Shown one piece after another: positions 23,732-31,923 of a DNA stretch of 64,000 nucleotides. Under the pieces are notes generated by a model. The model saw nothing but the letters and a program-made list of their open reading frames with translations, ran no database searches and had not been told where the DNA came from. A program made the position numbers and the translations under genes. Location: assembly GCF_002099195.1 (NCBI RefSeq), contig NZ_NBYX01000008.1:186001-250000 (forward strand). The letters are read 5' to 3'. The stretch is from Burkholderia puraquae (GTDB lineage: Bacteria; Pseudomonadota; Gammaproteobacteria; Burkholderiales; Burkholderiaceae). Numbering within the stretch: position 1 is the first letter of the stretch; each line of letters opens with the position of its first letter.

Positions 23732-24946
23732 ATGTGGTATGACTTGATCGAACAGCAACGGCAATGGTTGCGTACATGGGACGCGGCGGCCCGATTCACG
23801 CGCGGTCTCTGGCCCGGTGCGGCGGCGGCGTGCTACGCCGATCTGTTCGAGCCCCTGCTCGACCCGCGTGTCGGCGCACCACGGTTCGGGATCGAAGCGA
23901 TCGCACCGGACGGACGACGAATCGACGTCGACGAAACGATCGCCGCACATACCCCGTTTTGCGCGCTGCGCCGTTTCACGCGCGCCGGTGCGCCGCGCGT
24001 GATCCTGCTGTGCGCGCCGTTGGCCGGCCATGCGGCCGTGATGATGCGCGAGACGGCGGAAACGCTGCTGGCCGATGGTGACGTGTGCATCACCGACTGG
24101 ATCGATGCGCGTGACGTGCCGCCTGACGCGGGTCGATTCGGCCTCGACGAATACGTGGCGATGCTCGACGGCTTCATCGATGCGCTGCTGGCCGACGCGC
24201 GGCCCGTGCACGTCGTTGCCGTCTGCCAGGCGACGGTTCCGTCGCTCGGCGCATTCGCGCTGCGTGCGCAACGCGGGGCCGCCCTGCCGGCGAGCCTGAC
24301 GCTCATCGGCGGTCCGCTCGATGCCAGGATCAATCCCAGCGCGCTCGGGATCGCAGCCAGCTCGCATTCGCTCGCATGGTGCCGCTCCACGTTGATCGAC
24401 ACAGTGCCGCCCGGCTACGCCGGACACGGGCGGCAGGTTTTTCCGGCCTATCTGCAGCGCGCCGAAATCTCGATCGCGTACCCGCAACGCTACATGACGC
24501 TGCTCGATCGCTACCGGCGCGCGGTGACGTGCGGCGGTGCCGACACGCTCGCGCACGCGCGCCGGGCACTGCGCGAATACTTGACGCTCCTCGACATGCC
24601 CGCCGAATACTTCCTCGACACGGTCGACATCGTGTTCCAGCGCGCCTGCCTCGCAACCGGCACCTGGCACGTTTTCGGCCAGCGTGTCGACCCCGCCGCA
24701 CTGCACGCCATCGTGCTGACGACCATCGAAGGCGGGCGCGATGCGGTCACCGGTGCCGGGCAGACCCATGCCGCACTGGCCATGTGCAGCGGCCTCGCAG
24801 CGGATGCGCGAGCGCGCGTCGACATCGACGATTGCGATCACTACGGGCTGTTCACGGATGAGCACTGGCGCACCGACGTTCATCCCGCATTGCGGGCCGC
24901 ATTTACCCGCGCCGAAAGCGGCCGGCGGCGCCCGCGCGCGGCGTGA
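23732..24946 (+). CDS. phaZ: Intracellular polyhydroxyalkanoate depolymerase
   Basis: PHB depolymerase of the intracellular PhaZ type, 404 residues, hydrolysing stored poly-3-hydroxybutyrate to oligomers and monomers. The nucleophile region VCQATVPSLGA contains C165; this family uses Cys in place of the Ser of lipases. The conserved C-terminal part includes TVDIVFQRACLATG and the Asp/His-bearing DDCDHYGLF near the end. ATG 23732 is the first start that gives family-like length; its ribosome binding site is weak. Placement at an FNR-type box suggests mobilisation of storage polymer on oxygen loss. Confidence 0.9.
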   Translation: MWYDLIEQQRQWLRTWDAAARFTRGLWPGAAAACYADLFEPLLDPRVGAPRFGIEAIAPDGRRIDVDETIAAHTPFCALRRFTRAGAPRVILLCAPLAGHAAVMMRETAETLLADGDVCITDWIDARDVPPDAGRFGLDEYVAMLDGFIDALLADARPVHVVAVCQATVPSLGAFALRAQRGAALPASLTLIGGPLDARINPSALGIAASSHSLAWCRSTLIDTVPPGYAGHGRQVFPAYLQRAEISIAYPQRYMTLLDRYRRAVTCGGADTLAHARRALREYLTLLDMPAEYFLDTVDIVFQRACLATGTWHVFGQRVDPAALHAIVLTTIEGGRDAVTGAGQTHAALAMCSGLAADARARVDIDDCDHYGLFTDEHWRTDVHPALRAAFTRAESGRRRPRAA

Positions 24947-25225
24947 CGCCGTCGAGATCGAACGCCATCAGCGGCTGCGAGCCATGGGCGGCCCACCATG
25001 CGTCATCGATTTCCAGAAAATCCTGTACGGTTCGACAGGCTGCGAAGGCCGGGATCGCGCGCTCGTCGTCCTCGAGCTGCCCATCGAAGCCAGGCTTGGA
25101 TCAGCAGCTGCGCGTACTCGGCGCTGGTCAACTCGATTGCATCGAAATCGATCAGCGTCGCAGCGACAATTACCGCGCCGTCCAGACGGAACTCGCCGGA
25201 AAGACACCGCCTAACCAAGTCGGAC
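24903..25225 (-). pseudogene. Frameshifted remnant of a small hypothetical gene
   Basis: Two adjacent minus-strand frames join into one sensible protein. The first reads RRCLSGEFRLDG, TLIDFDAIELT and EYAQLLIQ. After a shift near 25095-25100 the next frame reads GFDGQLEDDERAIPAFAACR and QDFLEIDDAWWAAHGSQPL, ending at 24903 inside the 3' end of phaZ. Each piece looks like real protein while the out-of-frame continuations do not, so a 1-nt indel has split the gene. Family unknown. A sequencing error cannot be excluded. Confidence 0.6.
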
Positions 25226-25333
25226 GCCTGCCCCCGGCGGCACGTCGTCGCATCGGAACCGGTGACATCGCACGCCAAGGCGCCGGCCACACCATGCGAG
25301 CCTCGCAACGAAAGTCGTCGAGCCGGCCGCGCA

Positions 25334-25885
25334 CTATCGCAGCGCATGCTCCGCCGAAAACGCGCCTGCCACGAAGCGGATCACGTCATCGAGCGACGCC
25401 GTGCATGCAGCCCCCTCCGCGAGCTCGCGAAACGCACCGTCCGGCCCGAAGCAGACGAGCGGCTTGCGCCAGCGCCGCGCGAGCGCAATCTCCTCGGCCG
25501 TGCCGTGCCCGCCCGGCAGCGCGACGATCAGGTCGCTGCTCAGCACGTTCACGTAGTTGCGGTTGATCGTATGCGGCGCCGCATCCGGCTCGCGGCGCGG
25601 CAGCGGCGTGAGGATCGGGATGTCGACGAACGGATGCGGATAGCCGTCGAGCGGCACGAAGCCCGCGAGCGGATCGGCCTGCGTCGGCAGGATGCCGATC
25701 GATCGGCCGGCCCGCCCGGGCACGCCGGCAAACGCGCGCGCGACCGCCAGCATCACGCCCTGCCCGCCGCCCGTCAGCAGGTTGAAGCCGGCCTGCGCGA
25801 GCCATGCGCCGAGCGGCTCGGAAAACGCGAGCCACGGCTCCTTGCCCGAGCCCATCACGCCGACCGTCTTGTTCTTCTGTTGCAT
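25334..25885 (-). CDS. LOG-like protein (TIGR00725 type)
   Basis: Rossmann-fold protein of 183 residues related to LOG and SLOG families. Motifs are VGVMGSGKE, the TGGGQGVMLAVARAF nucleotide-phosphate loop, and the PGGHGTAEEI signature of nucleotide binding. It differs from the LOG protein at 5703-6734 in length and motif spelling. Enzymatic role unknown; LOG relatives cleave cytokinin-type nucleotides or sense nucleotide signals. It lies 44 bp downstream of a broken MFS gene on the same strand. No FNR-type box is nearby, so I place it outside the anaerobic regulon. Confidence 0.85.
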   Translation of the reverse strand: MQQKNKTVGVMGSGKEPWLAFSEPLGAWLAQAGFNLLTGGGQGVMLAVARAFAGVPGRAGRSIGILPTQADPLAGFVPLDGYPHPFVDIPILTPLPRREPDAAPHTINRNYVNVLSSDLIVALPGGHGTAEEIALARRWRKPLVCFGPDGAFRELAEGAACTASLDDVIRFVAGAFSAEHALR

Positions 25886-25929
25886 CGTGGTTTCCGGTGA
25901 AGTCGTCGGGTTGCGCGCGATCGCCGCGC

Positions 25930-26271
25930 TCATTCGAGCTCGACGCCCTTGAGTTCGGGAATCAGGAACAGCAGGATCGTCCAGGTCAGCACGCGTACGC
26001 GCCCGTAACGGTCGCTCAGTGCACCGAACAGGATGCCGCCCGCGACGGCACCGATCAGCGTCCACGTGTCCAGCGCGCCGCCCTGCCCGGGTGTCAGCTG
26101 CAGCGCCGCCGTGATCGCCGGCAGCATGAAGCCGAGGATCAGCAGGTCGAAGCCGTCCATCGCATAGCCAATCGCCGATCCGGCCAGCGCTTTCCACGCG
26201 TACGCACCGACCTGCTCCGCGCGCTGGGCCGACGGGCCGCCGAGCGTCGAAGATTTGAGGTTTGCTGCCAT
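25930..26271 (-). pseudogene. Internally deleted MFS transporter gene
   Basis: The 113-residue frame starts like an MFS sugar/acid transporter: Lys/Ala-rich head, ALAGSAIGYAMDGFDLLILG as helix 1, helix 2, and the loop motif GALSDRYGRVRV. It then jumps straight to FLIPELKG-x-ELE, which is the usual extreme C-terminus of this subfamily. About 300 residues from the middle are missing with the frame preserved, so this is a clean internal deletion and not a frameshift. The product would have about three membrane segments and cannot be a working transporter. Confidence 0.7.
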
Positions 26272-26567
26272 GGTGTCCTGCCACGATTGTCCGGCAACAT
26301 TCTAAGGCCTGGGTCCGCGAGCGAAGGGCCGGCAGGCCAGCCGGCGGCGATGGCCCGCGCGCGTCGGCACCCGCCTGCTGGGCGGCGAGCGGGAATCTGC
26401 GAGCAATGAACGGGAAGGAAAAGCGGCGATCCGATGCCGGCGGCGAAGCCGGCGATGTCGCGGTCAGGCCGGACACCGGATGAAAGACAGCATGCTGGCG
26501 GGGTGTTGCCGTCCGGCCCGCTTGCACGAACCGGACGGCGCCGGGCGGCCTGGCGGCCCGGCCGGCT
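26272..26567. other. Gene-free interval downstream of H-NS gene
   Basis: GC-rich spacer with no coding frame I trust and no clear terminator. Repeated CCGGGC/GGCC runs just after the H-NS stop could fold, but no T-run follows. Confidence 0.4.
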
Positions 26568-26897
26568 TCAGCCCTGGTCGTCTCCGGGCCACCAGGTCTT
26601 GGCCTCGCGGTCGACGGCGAGCGTGGCGAGATCCTTGCCTTCGAGCCATTTCGGCCGCGGGCCGCGGCCCGACCATGAGCGGCCGGTCGTCGGATCGTAG
26701 TACTTGGCAGGTGCCTTGCGTTTTCGCTGGACGATATAGCCAAGCGCGCTCAGCACTTCCTGCTGCGAAATTCCCAAAAGCTCAACCTGTTCCTTGAATG
26801 CCGCGAGCGCGGCCTGCTTCTCCTTCTGCTTCGCATCTGACAGCTTGATATTCAGGTCCCGAAGTTGTGCTTCGAGTTCCTGCAGGGCCTGGGTCAT
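26568..26897 (-). CDS. H-NS family nucleoid protein (109 aa)
   Basis: Xenogeneic-silencer-type DNA-binding protein. A coiled-coil oligomerisation region covers about 1-60 (ALQELEAQLRDLNIKL, then KEKQAALAAFKEQVELL). The C-terminal H-NS motif is RSWSGRGPRPKWLEGKDL, the betaproteobacterial Bv3F-type hook. ATG 26897 is chosen because GAGG lies about eight bases upstream and the protein then has the usual length. It sits between accessory genes, downstream of the retron on the same strand, and could help silence the AT-rich patches in this window; that role is inferred. Confidence 0.93.
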   Translation of the reverse strand: MTQALQELEAQLRDLNIKLSDAKQKEKQAALAAFKEQVELLGISQQEVLSALGYIVQRKRKAPAKYYDPTTGRSWSGRGPRPKWLEGKDLATLAVDREAKTWWPGDDQG

Positions 26898-27223
26898 GTA
26901 TTCATCCTCTATGGGCATGTTTTCGCAAAAAGCTCCGATGGCGGAACCTACCACGAAGTTCCGCCAATGGGGGCTGTCAAATGGGTGAATCGTTTGCCTG
27001 AGCCGGCACGGCTTGCGCGATACGCACTAAACGACGTCGCGCGTCAATCAATGACAGGCTGGACCGGGCCGGCAACGCGCAGCCCGCCGTGTACGGAAGC
27101 ATGGCGAACGGCTGCGGCAAGTCAGCGCCGCACCTGGCACTGGCGCGGCATGGCGCGAATGATAGCAGTGCTCGGCGTCGTGTTGCAGAAGTCGCCGGCC
27201 GGCGTCGATGCGGATACGTCCGT
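26898..27223. other. Gene-free interval between H-NS gene and retron RT
   Basis: Moderately AT-richer spacer that must carry the H-NS promoter. I see no coding frame with normal composition and no clear repeat. Confidence 0.4.
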
Positions 27224-28573
27224 TTACAGGCCAACGTCGCGGGCTTCCCACGCGATCCGGTCGAACAGCGCGCGCAGCTTCCCGCCGCGCGCCGCGTTCA
27301 GCGCGGCCGCATGCGCGACGCGCCCGGCGAGATGCGCGCGGAAATCCGGATGCGCATCGCGATTCTGCGACGCCGGCCCGCGCCGGATGCAGTTGGTCAG
27401 GATCGCCTTCAGGAGATCGAACTCATCGCGCGCCAGGTTCGGATGACGATTGACGACCACACCGGCCAGTTGCTGGCGCATGCCGCGCCGCATCACGCGC
27501 GTCTTGCGCAGTTGCAGCGCAAAGCCTTCCTCGAGCGCGATCGCGGCGACCCGGATCTGCAGCCGCGCGACGTCGCGTGCCAGCACGGCGCCGCCGGAAA
27601 ATGCGAGATCGTCGGCATAGCGCGTGTAGGCGGCACCGAGCGAACGCGCGAGCGCGGCAAGCCGCATGTCGAACCGGAACGCGCTCAGGTTTGCCAGCGC
27701 CGGCGACGTCGGCGCGCCCTGCGGCAGATGCCGTTCGCGATAGCGCTGACGGCCGATCCAGTCGAACCGGTCGCGCAGGTCCGGCGCGAGCAGCCGCGCG
27801 GACGGCACGCGGTTGGTACACAGCCCGGTGAGCATGCGTGCGACTTCGACCGGATACCCGAGCGTGACGAACAGCGCGTGAATGCGGGCGGCGCGTACCG
27901 ATACGAAGAAATCCGCGAGATCGAAACGGACGACGACATCGCGATCCGCGTGCGGCGCCGCGAACGACACGATCCCGTGCCCCTTGCGAAAACCGTGTAC
28001 CGCACCATGCGGCGCGATGCGATCGAGCAGCCCGTGCAGGATGCGGCGCTGCGCTTCGCGCAGCCGGCCTTTCGGAATCTCGACCAGGCGGGACCCGCCG
28101 CTGCGCTTGTCGTGCGCCGCGTACGTGTAGTGATGCAGCGGCGTGGCACTGCTGCGCGCGTCGACGCGCCAGTGGTCGGACAGCCAGTCGAGTTCCGGCA
28201 CGCTCACGCTAAGCCAGCCGGCAAGATCGCCCGGGGTCGCCCATTGCGGCACGTCGCAGCCCGCGAGCGGCGCCGGCAACGGCCGCTGGACCGGCGGCCG
28301 CCGCACGACGCGGATCGCGGCGGGCCGGTCGCTGCCGTACCAGGCGAGCACGAAAGCCGGCGCATCGGCGAGGTCCGCCGCAAGCGCATCGATGTCGACG
28401 TCGGCCCAGCGCGCACCGAAGCGTGCGAGCGCGGCATCCGCAACCTCGTGAGTCCACAGTGGCGCGCCGCCGAGCACGGCTGCCATCCGGGACAGGACGC
28501 CGGCGCGTTCAGGCGCACCGGCCAGCATCGCCTCGGCAATCGTGCTGGTGGTGTCGTACAGGGATGAGCTCAT
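27224..28573 (-). CDS. Retron-type reverse transcriptase
   Basis: Reverse transcriptase of 449 residues with retron-like organisation. Motif A is VVVRFDLADFF (D218), motif B HLPQGAPTSPALANLS (285-296), and motif C YADD at 319-322. RT2 has AVHGFRKGHGIVSFAAPH, a variant of the retron NAXXH region. The GFALQLRKTR and LAGVVVN stretches and the HLAGRVAH...KLRALFDRI tail match retron RTs. The first 140 residues are a helical N-terminal extension including WATPGDLAGWLSVSVPEL, a region shared with longer, myxobacterial-like retron RTs. The start is ATG 28573, just after the a2 repeat of the upstream non-coding segment; an in-frame ATG at 28684 would lie inside that segment. No maturase, endonuclease or integrase domain is seen. 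Confidence 0.9.
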   Translation of the reverse strand: MSSSLYDTTSTIAEAMLAGAPERAGVLSRMAAVLGGAPLWTHEVADAALARFGARWADVDIDALAADLADAPAFVLAWYGSDRPAAIRVVRRPPVQRPLPAPLAGCDVPQWATPGDLAGWLSVSVPELDWLSDHWRVDARSSATPLHHYTYAAHDKRSGGSRLVEIPKGRLREAQRRILHGLLDRIAPHGAVHGFRKGHGIVSFAAPHADRDVVVRFDLADFFVSVRAARIHALFVTLGYPVEVARMLTGLCTNRVPSARLLAPDLRDRFDWIGRQRYRERHLPQGAPTSPALANLSAFRFDMRLAALARSLGAAYTRYADDLAFSGGAVLARDVARLQIRVAAIALEEGFALQLRKTRVMRRGMRQQLAGVVVNRHPNLARDEFDLLKAILTNCIRRGPASQNRDAHPDFRAHLAGRVAHAAALNAARGGKLRALFDRIAWEARDVGL

Positions 28574-28591
28574 CGAGAAAAAGGGGCGGGA

Positions 28592-28745
28592 CGGTGAGTC
28601 AACGTAACCGGTACTGCGAGGGGAGGCGTTACGCAACGCGCAACCGGTCCCCTTGCGACGCATCGGGGTGTCGATCTCATCCACGGGGTAGCCCCGTAGT
28701 CCTGGAACATCGGCTGCCTGTTCCGGGCGTGTGCTTGACCCACCG
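28592..28745 (-). ncRNA. Candidate retron msr-msd non-coding RNA
   Basis: Directly upstream of the RT, read on the minus strand. It is bounded by CGGTGGGTCAA (a1, 28735-28745) and TTGACTCACCG (a2, 28592-28602), which pair over 11 positions with one G-U wobble. The bases after a1 complete an AGC, as at the branching guanosine of Ec86-like retrons. Three hairpins follow: GGAACA/TGTTCC, CTACGGGG/CCCCGTGG, and a longer one built on AGGGGA/TCCCCT enclosing GCGTT/AACGC. The order (two msr hairpins, one msd hairpin, a2, then RT 18 bp on) matches retron architecture. Folding was done by eye; msDNA ends are not known. Confidence 0.65.
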
Positions 28746-28759
28746 GCCCGCGATGCGAC

Positions 28760-28787
28760 TTTAATGGCCGCGAACGCGGCGTGTCAA
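28760..28787 (-). promoter_or_regulatory. Sigma-70-like promoter for the retron
   Basis: Consensus -35 TTGACA (minus strand, 28782-28787), a 16-bp spacer and ATTAAA (28760-28765). The predicted start falls within a few bases upstream of a1 at 28745, where a retron transcript should begin. Confidence 0.55.
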
Positions 28788-28838
28788 ACCAGATGGCGAG
28801 CCGGCGCTGCCGCGGCGCGCCGGATCGCGACGAGCGGC

Positions 28839-29411
28839 CTACGTGTGCCGGGCAAACAGTTCGCGGTACGCGATCGGCGCGACGCCGACGCCGGCCATGT
28901 TGTTCAGCATCGCGGCCCAGGTCGCGTTGTCGACGCTCACCGGAAACGACCGCACGCGGTTCGCGAGCAGCCAGAAGGTGCGTGTCATGCCGTTGCTCAT
29001 CGCGACTTCGTACCCGCTGCCCTCCAGCCAGTAGCCGACCGGCGGCAGCGCCACCGGTTCGAGGCGCCCGGCCCGGAACGCGGCGGCGGCCGACGCGTAC
29101 TTGCTGTCGAGCGGCATGACGCGGCGCGGCACGCAGTCCTGCGAGTTCGGTTGCGGAAATCTCGGGCTCGTGCCGAGCCACAGCCCGTAGAACGTCTGAG
29201 CGTCGAGATGCACGACGAAGCGCTCCGTTTCGGCGGGCGTCGCCGCCATGTAGCAGTCCGCCTGGCCCGGAACGGCAACGCGCCACATCGCGCGCGTCGC
29301 GCTCAGGTCGACCAGTTCGCTCGCCCGCGGACGCGGCTGGATGGAGGACGGCCGTCCTGCTTCGCGCAGGTCGCGCGCGCGATCGAGTCCGATACGAAGA
29401 CGTGTCAGCAT
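28839..29411 (-). CDS. Hypothetical protein upstream of the retron (190 aa)
   Basis: No family recognised. It is a soluble protein with no signal peptide or membrane segment. The opening helix (MLTRLRIGLDRARDLREA) is followed by a beta-rich body containing MWRVAVPG, RFVVHLDAQTFYGLWLGT and VGYWLEGSGYEVAMSNG, and it ends with a helix-loop AAMLNNMAGVGVAP. Base composition matches the host. GAGGG lies upstream of the ATG. It is transcribed toward the retron and ends 94 bp before a1, so it may be an accessory or effector gene of the retron or just a neighbour; the intervening promoter argues for separate expression. Confidence 0.6.
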   Translation of the reverse strand: MLTRLRIGLDRARDLREAGRPSSIQPRPRASELVDLSATRAMWRVAVPGQADCYMAATPAETERFVVHLDAQTFYGLWLGTSPRFPQPNSQDCVPRRVMPLDSKYASAAAAFRAGRLEPVALPPVGYWLEGSGYEVAMSNGMTRTFWLLANRVRSFPVSVDNATWAAMLNNMAGVGVAPIAYRELFARHT

Positions 29412-30130
29412 GGGCCCTCTTCTTTCTCTCGTGATTTGTTCGAATGAGCCAGGGAGCGGGCAAATACGTCGTCGCGTGTTTGCAATACGGGTGCCGGGTG
29501 CCCTGACGCTCCCGATGTGTCCGGGAATCCGCGCAGTGTAGCGCCTTTCCGTGCCGGCACGAGTCGACTCGACCGCCCCGACATCGCCGTATGCGCGCGG
29601 CGCAGCTCGCGCACCGGACGAACCACGCGACCGAACTTCGGGCAAGAACCCGTCCGGTTTCCCGTCCGGGGAGTCATCCCGCTCTCAAACGCTGAAGCCC
29701 CATGCACGCCGATGCGCCTCGCCTGCCACGCTCGCCACACCATCAACCATCGAATCAATATTCACCGCCGATTATTTGAATATCGAAACAATCAAAAAAT
29801 AAAAACAACCACACGAAGAATTCAATGAAATTGTATTCAAACGAAAAATTATCGAATCCGGTTAACGATAAATTAATTCGATTGGCACTCTCATATTCAA
29901 ATAAATAATCTGTGTTGTGCGCCGCAACACCGCGAGTCAAAAATCAACGAGATAACGGAGGCGCAGCACGAATCATTACATTCGTGCTTTGTCGCAAAGT
30001 TTCCACCTTATCAGGCCACCGCTGATTTCCAGACACGGGTGAATCAGCAATCCGGAAAGGCAGACATGTCTTTCCGGACGTGGCCGACGTCGTCAAATCG
30101 CATCATTTCATTCATTTCCAAAGGAAAGTC
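29412..30130. other. Long gene-free block, AT-rich at 29750-29930
   Basis: Holds no convincing gene. Around 29750-29930 the composition shifts abruptly to A/T with many A-tracts, unlike the rest of the window; this is typical of H-NS-bound or acquired DNA. The right part is the leader of the secreted-protein gene. Confidence 0.5.
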
Positions 30131-30403
30131 ATGAAGAAGATTGCAACCGTGCTGTTTTCGGCACTGATGCTCGCCTCCACGTGCGCGTCCGCGCAGGCGC
30201 TTTGCAAGGCCGGCAAGATCGACAAGATCGAAACCGACAGCGCCGGCAACCTGCTGGTGACCATTAACGACGGCGCCTACTCGTTCAGTGCCAAGGAAGT
30301 TTATTCAATTATTTACCAGGCATACTCGGAAAACAGGAATCTTTTTATCTACGGCAATAATTGCGCAAATGGCTCGCCGGCGACCCGATTTGCCATTCGC
30401 TAA
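30131..30403 (+). CDS. Small secreted protein (90 aa)
   Basis: Sec-exported small protein of unknown function. A textbook signal peptide covers residues 1-22 (MKKIATVLFSALMLASTCAS, then AQA). The mature part has two cysteines (ALCKAG and NNCANG) that could form a disulfide across a compact beta domain (LLVTINDGAYSFSAKEVYSI, NLFIYGN). AAGGAAAG precedes the ATG. The 3' half uses more A/T-ending codons than neighbours, and the gene follows an AT-rich block, so recent transfer is likely. Ends with a basic FAIR. Confidence 0.7.
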   Translation: MKKIATVLFSALMLASTCASAQALCKAGKIDKIETDSAGNLLVTINDGAYSFSAKEVYSIIYQAYSENRNLFIYGNNCANGSPATRFAIR

Positions 30404-30999
30404 TCGACCTTGAAACGCTCGACGATTATCAATACGTGGAGCCCGGGGCTGGATTGACATTCTGAATCCAGCGCCATCGCGGGCTGGGGTGCCGACACTG
30501 CGCAACATGGCGCCTTCATGCCCGCTGCCCGATCACCCTGTCCCTTCCGTTCCGGTACCCATGAAGCAATCGTGCTTGCCGCTACGCGTCAGGCGCTGTC
30601 CTGCATTTTGTCGCCCTGACCACATCCTGCGCCGGCAAGGCCAACGCCGAACCGCATCGCGACGGCCATCGCGCTCAATCGGCGATCCAGCAGTCGCCCC
30701 AGCCGCGTCATCGGGTCGATCGCGCCAAGCGCCAGCACGGGCCGCTGCGTAATATCGAGCGTCCCGGCGCATAGGTCGGCGAGCGGATCACCGCCCGGAT
30801 CGGCAAGCGCCAGGGCAATCCCGTTTTCGCGGCGGGTGAGACCGATCGGCATGGCGGCCCGGCCGGGATCGAGCTGGTTAGCGAGCGAGCGTTCTGAAAG
30901 CCAGCCCCGGCCGAGCGCGAAGGCGCCCCTCGCCTCCCTGGCCAGCCGCAACGATTTCCGCGGATATCGGCCGAGCCGACGGCCTGCGATCGCGGGGAA
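30404..30999. other. Gene-poor interval between secreted protein and LysR gene
   Basis: Contains an 8-bp hairpin (GCTGGATT/AATCCAGC, 30448-30472) without a T-run, and one leftward frame at 30589-30951 that faintly resembles the end of a LysR regulator but has no good start. I see no functional gene. Confidence 0.4.
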
Positions 31000-31923
31000 C
31001 TATCGCAGAAACGGCGCCAATGCTTCGGACGCTTCGGAGAACCGCTGCTCGAGGAAGTCGAGCAATGTGCGCACGCGCGGCGCCATATAAAGCGTTCGCT
31101 GAAAAAGCGCGTTCACGGGCACGTCCGGGCAGCGCCACTCCTGCAGGAGCAGCTTGAGCCGCCCGGCCTGAAGATCGGCACCGATGTCCCAGATCGATTT
31201 CATGGCCACCCCGCGCCCCTCCATCGCCCATTCGCGGGCAAGCGAACCATCGTTGGTCTGACGTGAGCTGTCGAGCGGCGCGGTGAACAACGCGGTTTCC
31301 CCATCGCGCGTGAAACGCCAGTTGTTCGCCGCGCCGGCCGCCGAAGAAAGTACGATGCATCGATGCTCGCGCAAATCGTCGGGATGGTTCGGCATGCCGT
31401 GCTCGGCGATGTAGTCGGGCGACGCGCATAGCGCGCGGCGATTGTCGGCCATGCGCTTGGCGACCATCGAGCTGTCCGCCGGCATGCCGAACCGGATCGC
31501 GAGATCGATATCGTCCTGCAGCAGGTGCGACAGCGAATCCGAGAGCACGAGCGTCAGCGTGACGTTCGGATGGCGTTCGTTGAATTCGTCGAGCCATCGA
31601 CGCAGCACCGTGCGCCCGAAATCGGAGGTGGCCGATACGCGCAACGCCCCGCTCACCGATGCACGTCCGGCCTGCAACGCCGCGCGCGCATCTTCCAGCG
31701 TTTGCAGCGCATGCTGGCAGTGTGCGAGATACATACGGCCTTCATCCGTGAGGCGCAGCCTGCGGGTCGAACGCTCGAACAGCTGAGTATGGAGTTCGCC
31801 CTCGAGCTTCACGAGCCGGGCGCTCGCCGCCGCGGGGGACAGTCCGAGCTTTCTGCCGGCCGCCGAAAGACTGCCTTGGCTTGCTGCTTCAACGAAAAGG
31901 CGAATGTCGCCGAGATTGTCCAT
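31000..31923 (-). CDS. LysR-family transcription regulator
   Basis: LTTR of 307 residues. The N-terminal winged helix spans about 1-60 (FVEAASQGSLSAAGRKLGLS, then SARLVKLEGELHTQLFERSTRRLRLT), followed by a substrate-binding domain with DIDLAIRFG and the VAKRMADNRRALCASP strand typical of the CrgA/DmlR-like group. It is followed upstream by the SnoaL-like gene in the same orientation, 122 bp away. Its likely operator is the ATTGAA-N5-TTCAA-type palindrome shared by the promoters of the SnoaL-like and VOC genes; that link is inferred from proximity. Confidence 0.92.
   Translation of the reverse strand: MDNLGDIRLFVEAASQGSLSAAGRKLGLSPAAASARLVKLEGELHTQLFERSTRRLRLTDEGRMYLAHCQHALQTLEDARAALQAGRASVSGALRVSATSDFGRTVLRRWLDEFNERHPNVTLTLVLSDSLSHLLQDDIDLAIRFGMPADSSMVAKRMADNRRALCASPDYIAEHGMPNHPDDLREHRCIVLSSAAGAANNWRFTRDGETALFTAPLDSSRQTNDGSLAREWAMEGRGVAMKSIWDIGADLQAGRLKLLLQEWRCPDVPVNALFQRTLYMAPRVRTLLDFLEQRFSEASEALAPFLR

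Noticed and set aside
22790..24883. Very long minus-strand open frame opposite phaZ
   Set aside because: A high-GC antisense shadow: Arg/Gln/His-rich, no domain, and it covers a clear PhaZ gene.
27224..28684. Longer start (ATG 28684) for the reverse transcriptase
   Set aside because: The added 37 residues would be encoded by the msr-msd hairpins and read as random Arg/Pro/Ser sequence; ATG 28573 lies just past a2 as in other retrons.
30448..30472. 8-bp hairpin after the secreted-protein gene as terminator
   Set aside because: No T-run follows on either strand; kept only as a mention in the interval note.
30589..30951. 120-codon minus-strand frame with faint LysR C-terminus likeness
   Set aside because: No start site, no helix-turn-helix, and the resemblance is too weak to call a gene or a pseudogene.
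25000..31000. Insertion sequence or integrase around the retron
   Set aside because: No transposase, recombinase, terminal repeats or tRNA target was seen despite the mosaic character.
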